A stretch of DNA of 64,000 nt from Rhodococcus sp. H36-A4 (GTDB lineage: Bacteria > Actinomycetota > Actinomycetes > Mycobacteriales > Mycobacteriaceae). Location: the NCBI RefSeq assembly GCF_027158005.1, contig NZ_JAPVLQ010000003.1, positions 496,001 through 560,000 of the forward strand, read 5' to 3'. Below the pieces are notes generated by a model. That model was not told the origin of the DNA. It saw only the letters and a program-made list of their open reading frames with translations, and did no database searches. Of this stretch, positions 1 through 10,343 are shown piece after piece; within the stretch, counting starts at the first letter, position 1; each line of letters begins with the position of its first letter. The position numbers and the translations under genes were made by a program.

Positions 1-1
1 C

Positions 2-853
2 ACCAGCCATGACGTCGTCGCCTCCTGTCGCAAACTTCTGCACACTCGGAAGGTGGGGCATGCGGGCACGCTCGACCCGATGGCCACCGGTGTGCTCGTC
101 CTCGGGATCGAACGCGCCACGAAGATGCTGGGGCTTCTCGCGTTGACCACCAAGGAATACACGGCAACGATCCGACTCGGGCGTAGTACCACCACCGACG
201 ATGCCGAGGGTGAGACCATCGCGGATGCGTCGGCGCACGAGGTGAGCGATTCGGCGCTTCGAGAGCAGATCGCGCTACTGTCCGGTGACATCGAGCAGAT
301 TCCGGCGAGTGTGAGCGCGATCAAGGTGGATGGGCAACGTGCCCACAAGCTGATACGTGCAGGTGAAGAGTTCACCTTGCCTGCTCGAAAGGTCAGCGTG
401 ACGAGGTTCGACCTACTTGCCCGGCGAGACGTGCCCGATACCGGTTTCGTAGATCTCGATGTCGACGTCGAATGCTCTTCTGGAACCTACATTCGAGCGC
501 TCGCGCGCGACCTCGGTGCCGCTCTCGGTGTCGGCGGCCACCTGACCGTGCTGCGGCGCACGCGAGTGGGCCCGTTCACTTTGGAGCATGCTCGTACCCT
601 CGACCAGCTCGCGGAGAACCCTGGGGTCAGCCTGGACATCGACGAGGCTGCGCGCACTGCTTTTCCGCACCGGCAGCTCGACGCCGAAGAAGCGGAATCG
701 GTCAGCCAGGGGAGATGGTTGGATCCCGTGGGGATCGATGGCGTGTATGCAGCAATCGACCCATCGGGGCACACGATCGCTCTGCTGCAGGAAAAAGGTA
801 AGCGCGCAAGCTCGGTGCTGGTCGTTCGCCCGGCAACCTTGCGCGGTCACTAG
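2..853 (+). CDS. truB: tRNA pseudouridine(55) synthase TruB, 5' end outside window
   Basis: Converts U55 of the tRNA T-loop to pseudouridine. The reading frame is open from base 2, upstream of the first in-window GTG at 53, and already contains the family opening TSHDVV followed by VGHAGTLDPMATG, whose Asp is the catalytic residue of TruB enzymes. The gene is therefore truncated only by the window edge. The C-terminal part has the extra actinobacterial domain with a PUA-like end. Its stop TAG lies in the palindrome CTAG at 850-853, which also supplies the stop of the convergent mntR-like gene on the other strand. Confidence 0.95.
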   Translation, partial: TSHDVVASCRKLLHTRKVGHAGTLDPMATGVLVLGIERATKMLGLLALTTKEYTATIRLGRSTTTDDAEGETIADASAHEVSDSALREQIALLSGDIEQIPASVSAIKVDGQRAHKLIRAGEEFTLPARKVSVTRFDLLARRDVPDTGFVDLDVDVECSSGTYIRALARDLGAALGVGGHLTVLRRTRVGPFTLEHARTLDQLAENPGVSLDIDEAARTAFPHRQLDAEEAESVSQGRWLDPVGIDGVYAAIDPSGHTIALLQEKGKRASSVLVVRPATLRGH

Positions 854-1635
854 CGGGTCGGGATCATCCAGATCGCTTCGGCTGCACGTTGACCGAGATC
901 GATGACACCCTTGTCGGCACCGTGATGGTCCAATTCGATCTCCACCGTTCCTGCGTAGTCGCGTCGCTCGAGGACGGCGATCGGCAGATCGAGCGTGATG
1001 CCCACCGAGTCGAAGTAGCGCAGCATCGCCGGATCGGAATCGGAAATCCGGGCGACCAGCCCGCGTTGGCCGTCTGCGTAGTCGCTCAGGCGTGTGGCCT
1101 CGGGTGACGCTATGTCGCCGTCCACCGACGGAATCGGGTCACCGTGTGGATCACGTTCAGGGAAGCCCAGTTTCGCGTCTATCCGCGACATCATCAGGTC
1201 CGAGACCGCATGTTCGAGTATTTCTGCCTCGTCGTGCACTTCGTCCCAGCCGTAGCCGAGTTCTTGCACGAGATAGGTCTCGATCAGTCGGTGACGTCGA
1301 ACCATCGCAATGGCCGCGGTGCGTCCCCTAGGGGTGAGAGAGATAGCCCCGTAACGAGCGTGGTCGACCATGCCTTGATCGGCCAGCTTGCGGATCGCCT
1401 CGGACACTGTCGAGGCGGAGACGCCGATGCGTTCGGACAGCATCTTGGTACTGACGGCGTCCTCGGTCCACTCGCCGGCAGTCCAGATCACTTTGAGATA
1501 GTCCTGCGCGACAGCCGACAGCTGCAGTTCTTCCGCGAGGTTGTCTGCTGCAGCCTTGTTACCTGCAGTGCTCTTGTTACCCGCAGTGCTCTTGTTACCC
1601 GCAGTGTTTTTGCCGCCGGTGTTCGGGCTGACCAT
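850..1635 (-). CDS. mntR: DtxR/MntR-family metal-dependent repressor (SirR/MntR type)
   Basis: A winged-helix metalloregulator with an N-terminal HTH (roughly residues 35-90), a metal-binding/dimerisation helix region containing HDEAEILEH, and a C-terminal SH3/FeoA-like domain. Where DtxR and IdeR have Cys102 this protein has Glu, giving the E-x2-E-H arrangement of MntR, so manganese rather than iron is the likely co-repressor. It is the last gene of the importer operon, 21 bp after the permease, and probably represses it. I prefer ATG at 1635, preceded by GGAG, over GTG at 1647, which lacks a ribosome site. The N terminus is unusual: a tail of TAGNKS repeats encoded by an 18-bp tandem repeat. 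Confidence 0.85.
   Translation of the reverse strand: MVSPNTGGKNTAGNKSTAGNKSTAGNKAAADNLAEELQLSAVAQDYLKVIWTAGEWTEDAVSTKMLSERIGVSASTVSEAIRKLADQGMVDHARYGAISLTPRGRTAAIAMVRRHRLIETYLVQELGYGWDEVHDEAEILEHAVSDLMMSRIDAKLGFPERDPHGDPIPSVDGDIASPEATRLSDYADGQRGLVARISDSDPAMLRYFDSVGITLDLPIAVLERRDYAGTVEIELDHHGADKGVIDLGQRAAEAIWMIPTR
1556..1609. repeat. 18-bp tandem repeat, 3 copies, inside mntR
   Basis: Three head-to-tail copies of an 18-bp unit (TTGTTACCCGCAGTGCTC on the plus strand), with one mismatch in copy 1 and two in copy 3. The unit length keeps the mntR frame, so copy number changes would only lengthen the disordered N-terminal tail. Confidence 0.9.
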
Positions 1636-1656
1636 TCGCTCCACCACGCGATGAGC

Positions 1657-2535
1657 TTAGCTTCCCGCCGGTTGGCTCGCCGCCACGTCGTCGGAGCGTC
1701 GGAAATAGCGGGTGATCAACCCCTGCGACGGGCTGAAGAGATAGGCGAGGATGAACACGAAGCCCTGCGACAACACGACGGTGCCGCCCGAGGACACGTC
1801 GAGATAGAAGCTCACATAGATGCCGACTATCGCGCAGCCGACGGCGATGCTCGGTGCGACAACGAGCATCCGACGGAAACGATTGGTCAACAGATATGCC
1901 GTCGCTCCCGGTGTGATCAGCATCGCGACGACGAGAATGACGCCGACTGCTTGGAGTGCGACGACCGTCGTCAACGCGAGCAAAGTCAGCATCGTCGCCG
2001 AGATGACTGTGGGCGAGATACCCACCGCACGCGCTTGCGTCCGATCGAAGGCGAACAGCGTGAAGTCGCGACGCTTGAGGACCATCACCAGCAGCGCGAG
2101 ACCGCCGAGGATGAACACTTGCAGCATGTCCGATTGCGATACCCCGAGGAGATTGCCGAAGAGGATGTGGTTCAGGTCGATCTGGCTCGGGAACTTCGAG
2201 ATCAGCACGACTCCGAGTGCGAACAATGTCGTGAAGACGACGCCGATGGCCGCGTCCTCCTTGACCAGAGTGGTGTTGCGGACGAGACCGATAGCGCCGA
2301 CGGCGACGAGCGCGAACAACAGTGCCCCGATTGCGAAGGGGGCGCCGAGCAGATATGAGAGTGCGACGCCAGGCAGAACCGCGTGCGAGACCGCGTCGCC
2401 CATCAACGACCAGCCGATGAGCACCAACCAGCAACTGAGTACGGCACAGACGATGGACGCGGTGACCGTCACGAGCATGGCCCGTTGCATGAATGTGTAC
2501 TGCAATGGTTCGACGAAGAAGTCGACGAAGTCCAT
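1657..2535 (-). CDS. Metal ABC transporter permease (ABC-3 family, Mn/Zn type)
   Basis: Membrane component of a manganese/zinc-type importer, 292 residues, with about eight to nine strongly hydrophobic segments from residue 18 to 275, typical of the MntB/ZnuB/SitC family. It carries the family's GDAVSHAVLPGVALSY stretch near residue 45. It starts 2 bp after the ATPase gene ends and is followed by the MntR-like regulator, which fits a four-gene transport and regulation operon. The metal cannot be proved from the permease alone; the regulator's MntR-like ligand set favours manganese. Confidence 0.92.
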   Translation of the reverse strand: MDFVDFFVEPLQYTFMQRAMLVTVTASIVCAVLSCWLVLIGWSLMGDAVSHAVLPGVALSYLLGAPFAIGALLFALVAVGAIGLVRNTTLVKEDAAIGVVFTTLFALGVVLISKFPSQIDLNHILFGNLLGVSQSDMLQVFILGGLALLVMVLKRRDFTLFAFDRTQARAVGISPTVISATMLTLLALTTVVALQAVGVILVVAMLITPGATAYLLTNRFRRMLVVAPSIAVGCAIVGIYVSFYLDVSSGGTVVLSQGFVFILAYLFSPSQGLITRYFRRSDDVAASQPAGS

Positions 2536-2537
2536 GA

Positions 2538-3302
2538 TCAGCTCGCTTCCGACGTGCGGGAAGTAGTGCGTGAAAGTGGATCGATGCCGAAGGCCAATGC
2601 AAGGTTCTCCGGTTTCAGCACCTCCTCAGGTCTTCCGTGCATCAACACTCGTTGCTGCAGCAGGACCGCCTCGTCGCAGAGGTCCGGCAGCGCGTGGAGA
2701 TCGTGCGTGGACACGAGTACCGAAGCGCCTGCCGCGGTGAGCTCACGCAGCAATCTGGTGATCGTGGCTTCGGTTCGCTTGTCGACCCCGGCGAAAGGCT
2801 CGTCGAGGAGCAGTAGCGAGGCTTCCTGGGCGATGGCTCTGGCAACGAACGCCCGCTTGCGCTGGCCACCCGACAGTTGACCGATCTGGCGGTCGGCCAG
2901 TTCGGTCAGGTCGACTCGATCGATCGCGTTCTCCACCGCCGAGCGATCGCGGCTGCGCGGACTTCGCATCCAGTTCTGTTTCCCGTAGCGGCCCATCATG
3001 ACGACGTCGCGGACGCTGATCGGGAATGACCAGTCCACTGTCTCGCTCTGCGGCACGTAGCTGACCGTGCCGGCCTTGCGTGCATCGGCAGGGGCTCCGC
3101 CGAAGATGGAGATGGTGCCGGTGTCCGGTCGCACTACACCCATGACGGCTTTGAACAGTGTCGACTTCCCGGACCCGTTCATTCCCACGAGGCCGCAGAC
3201 GCGACCGGCCTCGAGCGTCAGCGACGCGTCGACTAGTGCGGTGATGTCTCGATACCGAACGCCGACGCCGGTGACTGTCAGTGCAGCGGGCTTCGTGTTC
3301 AT
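2538..3302 (-). CDS. Metal ABC transporter ATP-binding protein (Mn/Zn type)
   Basis: Cytoplasmic ATPase of the importer, 254 residues. Visible motifs are Walker A GMNGSGKST, signature LSGGQRKR, Walker B LLLLDEPFAGVD and the switch His in VSTHDLH. The ATG at 3302 overlaps the stop of the upstream substrate-binding gene by 4 bp (ATGA), implying translational coupling. A longer open frame upstream reaches into that gene and is not the real N terminus. Confidence 0.95.
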   Translation of the reverse strand: MNTKPAALTVTGVGVRYRDITALVDASLTLEAGRVCGLVGMNGSGKSTLFKAVMGVVRPDTGTISIFGGAPADARKAGTVSYVPQSETVDWSFPISVRDVVMMGRYGKQNWMRSPRSRDRSAVENAIDRVDLTELADRQIGQLSGGQRKRAFVARAIAQEASLLLLDEPFAGVDKRTEATITRLLRELTAAGASVLVSTHDLHALPDLCDEAVLLQQRVLMHGRPEEVLKPENLALAFGIDPLSRTTSRTSEAS

Positions 3303-4228
3303 CGTCGTGTCCCCAGTAACGCATCGGTGATGGTGCGGGCGTCGTAGGTCAGTAGGTCCAGGTAGGTGGGAACGGGTCCACCCTCCTCGCTCAGCGAATC
3401 GACGAAGAGGGTGCCGCCGAATCGCGCACCAGTGTCCTCGGCGACCTGTCGCTGCGCTTTGTCGGACACCGTCGACTCGCAGAACACCGCCGGTACGTCG
3501 TTGTCTCGAACGAAGTCGATGGTTGCGACGACCTGTTTGGGGGTGCCCTCCTGTTCGGCGTTCACCGGCCATAGATATGCCTCTTGAAGGTCGAAGTCGC
3601 GTGCGAGGTAGCTGAATGCGCCCTCACACGAGACCACTGCGCGTTCGTTGGGCGGCAGTGTGTCGAGGTCGGCGCGGAGTCGGTTGCCGACCTCTCGAAG
3701 CTGAGCTTTGTAGGACTCGGCGTTGGCGCGATAGTCCTCGGCGTGCAGTGGGTCGAGATCGACGAATGCGGATGCGATGTTGTCGACGTAGACCTCCGCG
3801 ACCTTCGGTGACATCCACGCGTGTGGATTGGATTTCCCCGCATATGCGTCGGCACGGATGTAGACAGGTTCCACGCCGTCACTCACCACTGCATGTGGGG
3901 CGGGGACGCGTTCGACGAACTTCTCGAACCACGATTCCAATCCCAGACCGTTGTCGAGGATCAGTTCGGCTTGTTCGGCGGTACGGAGATCGCCGGGGGT
4001 CGGTTCGTAGCCGTGAATTTCTGCGCCCACCTTGGTGATCGACTCGACGAGGAGATGATCGCCTGCCACGTTGCGAGCCATGTCGGCGAGAACAGTGAAT
4101 GTCGTGAGGACCAACGGGCGGGAGTCCTCGGTGATGGCAGTGTTCTCGTCACCGACACTTCTAGCGCATCCCGCGAGCGCGCCGACCGACATGACCACGG
4201 CTGTGACAAGGCTCAACGTGGGCATCAT
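3299..4228 (-). CDS. Metal ABC transporter substrate-binding lipoprotein (cluster A-I, Mn/Zn)
   Basis: Extracytoplasmic metal-binding protein, 309 residues, with a signal peptide ending in the lipobox LAGC near residue 21. It belongs to the ZnuA/MntC/PsaA family: metal ligands are expected at the His of AEIHGYEPTP, the His of NPHAWMSP, the Glu in SCEGAFSYL and the Asp in FVDSLSEEGG. The histidine-rich loop of ZnuA is absent, which favours manganese or iron over zinc. ATG-ATG start at 4228 with GGGGAG seven bases upstream. First gene of the four-gene minus-strand operon, divergent from ribF. Confidence 0.92.
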   Translation of the reverse strand: MMPTLSLVTAVVMSVGALAGCARSVGDENTAITEDSRPLVLTTFTVLADMARNVAGDHLLVESITKVGAEIHGYEPTPGDLRTAEQAELILDNGLGLESWFEKFVERVPAPHAVVSDGVEPVYIRADAYAGKSNPHAWMSPKVAEVYVDNIASAFVDLDPLHAEDYRANAESYKAQLREVGNRLRADLDTLPPNERAVVSCEGAFSYLARDFDLQEAYLWPVNAEQEGTPKQVVATIDFVRDNDVPAVFCESTVSDKAQRQVAEDTGARFGGTLFVDSLSEEGGPVPTYLDLLTYDARTITDALLGTRR

Positions 4229-4354
4229 CGAAAATCTCCCCTGGCGAAGAAATAAGTTTGGCACACCGAAATATTGACAGAACGCGGATATGTTTGTCCA
4301 TACCTGAGTCGAGCGACACACCGATCCGAAAGTGACCCCGAACTCGGGGGCCCG
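4229..4354. promoter_or_regulatory. Divergent promoter region, metal importer / ribF
   Basis: The stretch is AT-richer than its surroundings, especially 4247-4300, and must hold the importer promoter on the minus strand. I could not find a clear palindrome of the IdeR type or a confident MntR box, so no operator is assigned. Confidence 0.4.
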
Positions 4355-4360
4355 TAGGCT
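4355..4360 (+). promoter_or_regulatory. -10 box TAGGCT of ribF
   Basis: TAGGCT ends 7 nt before the GTG at 4368; no Shine-Dalgarno lies between, so the transcript is probably leaderless. Confidence 0.5.
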
Positions 4361-4367
4361 TCCCCTC

Positions 4368-5339
4368 GTGCAGAGATGGCGAGGTCTCGACGATGTACCT
4401 GCCGACTGGGGCCGTTGTGTTCTCACGATCGGTGTTTTCGATGGCGTGCACAGGGGGCACGCGCAACTGATCAGCCGCGCGGTGAAGTCTGCGCGGGAAC
4501 GCGGAATTCCCAGTGTGCTCATGACATTCGATCCACATCCGATGGAAGTGGTCCGGCCTGGGACGCATCCCGCGCAACTGACGACGCTGACCAGACGGGC
4601 CGAGCTTGCCGAGGAGCTCGGTGTAGACGTGTTTTTCGTCATGCCGTTCACGCCCGAACTGATGAAGCTCACCCCGGAGCGCTACGTCCACGAAATTCTG
4701 GTCGAGCGCCTTCACGTCGCCGAGGTGGTCGTGGGGGACAACTTCACGTTCGGCAAGAAGGCGTTGGGCAATGTGGATCTGCTTCGTGCGGTCGGCGAGA
4801 GATTTGGATTCGCGGTCGACGGCGTGAGCCTTCTGGCGGAACACGCGGTCACGTTCTCGTCCACTTACATCCGCTCGTGCGTCGATGCCGGCGATGTCGC
4901 TGCGGCTTCGCTGGCCCTCGGTCGTGCGCATCGGGTGGAAGGTGTCGTCGTGCACGGCGACGGCAGAGGTCGCCAGCTGGGCTACCCGACCGCGAACGTG
5001 GCACCCCCCATGCATTCGGCGATTCCCGCCGACGGTGTGTACGCAGCCTGGTTCACCGTCCTCGGTCCTGGCGCGATGATCGGTACCGTGACGCCGGGCA
5101 AACGGCAACCGGCCGCGGTGTCCGTCGGGACCAACCCCACGTTCTCGGGGAGAACGCGCACCGTGGAAGCATTCGTTCTCGACAGCAACGCGGACCTGTA
5201 CGGCCAGCATGTGGCAGTGGATTTCGTCGAACGACTCCGAGGTATGGAGAAGTTCGATTCGGTCGAGGACTTGATCGCGGAAATGGGACGAGACTCCGAT
5301 AGAGCCCGCTCGATTCTGTCGCAACTCGAGCCCTGGTAG
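4368..5339 (+). CDS. ribF: Bifunctional riboflavin kinase / FAD synthetase
   Basis: Makes FMN and then FAD from riboflavin. The N-terminal nucleotidyltransferase domain shows TIGVFDGVHRGH near residue 20 and TFDPHP near 55; the C-terminal flavokinase domain shows GRGRQLGYPTANV and GTNPTF. Length 323 residues is usual for the family. I place the start at GTG 4368 (protein begins VQRWRGLDD, as in mycobacterial homologues) rather than GTG 4332, because a -10 box sits 7 nt upstream. Gene order ribF-rpsO-pnp is conserved in actinobacteria. Confidence 0.96.
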   Translation: MQRWRGLDDVPADWGRCVLTIGVFDGVHRGHAQLISRAVKSARERGIPSVLMTFDPHPMEVVRPGTHPAQLTTLTRRAELAEELGVDVFFVMPFTPELMKLTPERYVHEILVERLHVAEVVVGDNFTFGKKALGNVDLLRAVGERFGFAVDGVSLLAEHAVTFSSTYIRSCVDAGDVAAASLALGRAHRVEGVVVHGDGRGRQLGYPTANVAPPMHSAIPADGVYAAWFTVLGPGAMIGTVTPGKRQPAAVSVGTNPTFSGRTRTVEAFVLDSNADLYGQHVAVDFVERLRGMEKFDSVEDLIAEMGRDSDRARSILSQLEPW

Positions 5340-5344
5340 TCTCC

Positions 5345-5350
5345 TACGTT
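5345..5350 (+). promoter_or_regulatory. Candidate -10 box TACGTT of rpsO
   Basis: TACGTT just after the ribF stop would start transcription near 5357 and give rpsO a leader of roughly 100 nt. No -35 was recognised. Confidence 0.3.
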
Positions 5351-5454
5351 GGTGCATGCTGCGGTCCGTGGTGGCTGCACCCGATTCGGTATCTCGCATG
5401 CGAGAGCACTCGAATTCCCTTTCACGCGGACGTCAGTGATCAGGAGTAGTACCA

Positions 5455-5724
5455 GTGGCATTGACCACCGAACAGAAGAAGACCGTTCTCGGCGAGTACG
5501 GCTTGCACCCGACCGATACGGGTTCACCCGAGGCTCAGGTCGCGATGCTCACCAAGCGCATCGTCGATCTCACCGAGCACCTGAAGATGCACAAGCATGA
5601 CCACCACTCCCGCCGCGGCCTGTTGCTGCTGGTCGGACGTCGTCGTCGCCTGCTCAAGTACATCGCCAAGGTGGACGTCACCCGCTACCGCTCGCTGATC
5701 GAGCGTTTGGGTCTGCGTCGCTAA
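5455..5724 (+). CDS. rpsO: 30S ribosomal protein S15
   Basis: Primary 16S rRNA-binding protein of the small subunit, 89 residues, full length. It contains the family features [26 protein letters not shown] and [11 protein letters not shown]. Start is GTG at 5455 with CAGGAG placed 8-9 nt upstream. It sits 355 bp before pnp, the classic rpsO-pnp pairing, with a strong hairpin just downstream. Confidence 0.98.
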   Translation: MALTTEQKKTVLGEYGLHPTDTGSPEAQVAMLTKRIVDLTEHLKMHKHDHHSRRGLLLLVGRRRRLLKYIAKVDVTRYRSLIERLGLRR

Positions 5725-5774
5725 TTCGACGTCGACGTGCCCGCTCTAGTGCGCGGTCGCCGCAATAGTGCAGA

Positions 5775-5811
5775 AGCCAACGAGGCAGTGCTTAGACTGT
5801 CCTCGTTGGCT
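5775..5811 (+). terminator. Strong hairpin after rpsO (terminator, attenuator or RNase III site)
   Basis: Arms AGCCAACGAGG (5775-5785) and CCTCGTTGGCT (5801-5811) pair perfectly over 11 bp, extended inside by CAG/CTG with one bulged base. No U-run follows. In several bacteria the rpsO-pnp spacer hairpin is cleaved by RNase III and used for PNPase autoregulation, so this may be a processing site rather than a plain terminator. Confidence 0.65.
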
Positions 5812-5816
5812 ATCTG

Positions 5817-5846
5817 TGTATGACCCGAAGTTGTATGACCCGAAGT
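5817..5846. repeat. Perfect 15-bp tandem duplication in the rpsO-pnp spacer
   Basis: Two identical adjacent copies of TGTATGACCCGAAGT. The pair is flanked by the 8-nt inverted arms CTATCTGT (5810-5817) and ACAGATAG (5847-5854), which could close a second hairpin around it. Confidence 0.9.
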
Positions 5847-6079
5847 ACAGATAGACCAGCAACACTGCGAGTGCATGGGCATTCGCATATCGCCGTGTGC
5901 GCCTGAGGCGACGTGGCGTCGGTCTTCGGTAGTGGCCTGTCGGGCAAGTGTCCGGCCGGCTTCGATCGATGGCCGCCTCCGCTCGCACCGCTGTCGGAGT
6001 TCGAAGGAACACGAGGTTCCCGAGAAATCGACAGAAGGTTCAGTAGGCACGGCAAAGACGAGAGGACGAGAAGAAAAGA

Positions 6080-8324
<2,245 letters not shown>

Positions 8325-8332
<8 letters not shown>

Positions 8333-9686
8333 GAAGACTCAGGACCGAACGGTACGTCCCCTCGGGACGTACCGTTCGGCCGTTTCGGATCACACCGAGC
8401 AGTCGCAGGGCGTTCGGCGAACAACGCTGCCCGGTGGTCTTCGCGTAGTCACCGAATTCGTTCCCGGCGTACGTTCGGCGTCCGTCGGTGTCTGGGTCGG
8501 TGTCGGTTCGCGCGACGAACAGCCCAGCGTTGCCGGTGCAGCGCACTTTCTCGAGCACCTGTTGTTCAAGTCGACGCCCACACGATCAGCACTCGAAATC
8601 GCTCAAGTGATGGATGGCGTGGGCGGCGAACTCAACGCGTTCACCTCGAAGGAAAGTACGTGCTTCTATGCGCACGTGCTCGACGAGGACCTCGGTATGG
8701 CCATCGACTTGGTCAGCGACGTGGTCCTGCGGGGGCGTTGTCGCACAGCCGATGTCGATGTCGAGCGTCAAGTGGTGCTCGAGGAGATATCGATGCGCGA
8801 CGACGATCCCGAAGACCTACTGGGGGATCTGTTCCTCGAAGCAATGTTCGGCGATCATCCCGTCGGGCGACCGGTGATCGGAACCGTGGAGTCGATCGAG
8901 GCGATGACTCGATCTCAGCTGCGCTCGTTCCACACGCGTCGTTACACACCCGAGCGCATGGTCGTCGCAGTAGCGGGAAATGTCGATCATCGTCGGACCG
9001 TGGCTATGGCCAAGCGGGCATTCGCCGGTCACCTCGAGTCGGGAGTCACCTCGGTGCCCCGGCGTGAAGGGGGAATGCGGCTGCGTACTCGGCCCGAGTT
9101 GAGATTCATCGCTCGGGACAGTGAGCAAGCGCACTTGTCCCTCGGGGTTCGGGCGTTCGGTCGACACGAGGGTCATCGGTGGGCACTGTCGGTCCTGAAC
9201 ACCGCTGTGGGCGGCGGTTTGTCCTCGCGATTGTTTCAGGAGATTCGTGAGGAACGAGGGTTGGCGTATTCGGTGTACTCCTCGGTCGATACCTTCGCGG
9301 ACTCGGGCGCGTTCTCGGTATACGCGGGATGCCAACCGGAGAATCTTGCGGAAGTGACGACGGTTGTGCGGGAGGTGCTCGCAAGCGTTGCCTCCGACGG
9401 AATCAGTGACGACGAGTGCGCCAGGGCGAAAGGCTCTCTGCGTGGCGGATTGGTTCTCGGACTGGAAGATTCCGGATCGCGAATGAACCGTATCGGGCGA
9501 AGTGAACTCAACTACGGCAACCATCACGACATCACCGACACACTCGCACGGATCGATCAGGTCACCAACGACGAGGTACGCGAGGTTGCTCGGGTGCTGC
9601 TGTCCAGGCCGTTCGGGGCAGCCGTCGTCGGACCGTACAAGAGCGTGCGCCAACTACCGGCCTCGGTCAAGTCGCTCGTACGCTGA
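8325..9686 (+). CDS. pepR: M16-family zinc metallopeptidase PepR, apparent CTG start
   Basis: Pitrilysin/mitochondrial-processing-peptidase-like protease. The inverted zinc motif HFLEH lies about 70 residues in, with the downstream Glu of the M16 family in the VVLEEIAMR-like stretch VVLEEISMR. No in-frame ATG, GTG or TTG exists between ATG 8194 (deep inside pnp) and the conserved domain. The best-placed start is CTG at 8325, overlapping the pnp stop, with GGAG seven bases upstream. The first 20 codons contain a perfect 16-bp hairpin. M16 homologues follow pnp in related genomes. The product call is secure; the start is not. Confidence 0.88.
8345..8379 (+). terminator. Perfect 16-bp hairpin just after pnp, inside pepR 5' codons
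   Basis: CCGAACGGTACGTCCC (8345-8360) pairs exactly with GGGACGTACCGTTCGG (8364-8379) around a 3-nt loop, 12 nt after the pnp stop. It looks like a pnp transcript terminator or stabiliser, yet it is open and in frame with pepR. Confidence 0.7.
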
Positions 9687-9845
9687 AGCGTGAAGGTGTC
9701 GATTCCCCTGGCCAGGGGTGTGTCGATATCTACGCTGCCGCCGCGAAGGCGACCTGATCGAGCAATATGTAAGACGCTGGTGAGAATCCTCGGTGACAGC
9801 TCTGTGAATCATGCTGTCTATCAGTTCATTCGACCGCTCCTGCGT

Positions 9846-9851
9846 TAGTTT
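9846..9851 (+). promoter_or_regulatory. -10 box TAGTTT of the MTB12-like gene
   Basis: Six nt separate TAGTTT from the ATG at 9858; leaderless arrangement. The rest of the spacer after pepR shows nothing recognisable. Confidence 0.45.
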
Positions 9852-9857
9852 CGGTGA

Positions 9858-10343
9858 ATGAAACTCACCATTGGGCCTTTCTTTCTTGCCGCGGCAGTAA
9901 CCGCTCTCGTCTCCGGATGCAGTGATGGCGGTGACGGCGAGAGCCCTTCGGCTCCCTCCACCGCCATCCCCACAGCTTCCGCGTATCCGCCGGTACCGTC
10001 CGCCGCAGATCTGAACGAGGAACTGAAGCGGGGCTTCGATCCAGCGGTTCCATCGGCAGAGAAGGCTGTATTCGTTCAGGGTGCAGAAGAAGACCCCGCA
10101 TTGATCGAACAAGTCGTCACTGCAGCCGTTACGAACGACGCGATCGTAGAGATTACCGGCGTCGATGATCTAGGCGATGGAACACTGAGCGCCGGGGCCA
10201 CATTGACGATCGGTGGTCAGCCGAATCCGACGACGATGATTTTCGTGGCCGAGAACGGCGTGTGGAAGCTCAGCCGCGACAATGCCTGCGCACTAGTCGG
10301 ACTTGCCGGGCTCACGTCAGCGGCGTGCCCGGCCGGCGAGTAG
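9858..10343 (+). CDS. MTB12-like secreted lipoprotein
   Basis: A 161-residue exported protein. The signal peptide ends in lipobox LVSGC (Cys21), so it is probably anchored to the membrane, followed by a Ser/Pro/Thr-rich linker to about residue 45. The C-terminal domain resembles the low-molecular-weight antigen MTB12/CFP-2 fold of mycobacteria: PSAADLNEEL, VQGAEEDPALIEQ and a terminal W-K-LSRDNAC segment. Function unknown; the family is confined to mycolate-containing actinobacteria. Its 3' end overlaps the convergent mannosyltransferase gene by 27 bp. Confidence 0.75.
   Translation: MKLTIGPFFLAAAVTALVSGCSDGGDGESPSAPSTAIPTASAYPPVPSAADLNEELKRGFDPAVPSAEKAVFVQGAEEDPALIEQVVTAAVTNDAIVEITGVDDLGDGTLSAGATLTIGGQPNPTTMIFVAENGVWKLSRDNACALVGLAGLTSAACPAGE

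Larger units (their letters stand above)
5725..6079 (+). other. rpsO-pnp intergenic region / pnp leader
   Basis: A 355-bp spacer without a convincing gene. It holds the rpsO hairpin, the 15-bp duplication, a possible -10 TAGACT inside the hairpin loop at 5793-5798, and a purine-rich ribosome-binding stretch directly before the pnp ATG. Short ORFs crossing it are shadows. Confidence 0.7.

Noticed and set aside
1144-2358. 404-residue plus-strand ORF
   Set aside because: Antisense to the metal permease and regulator; Arg/Asp/His-biased composition with no recognisable fold, while the opposite strand has clear conserved proteins.
4229-4367. IdeR/MntR operator in the importer-ribF gap
   Set aside because: No inverted repeat resembling a known iron box or manganese box could be found by eye.
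4161-5399. 412-residue minus-strand ORF
   Set aside because: Antisense to ribF, whose motifs are unambiguous.
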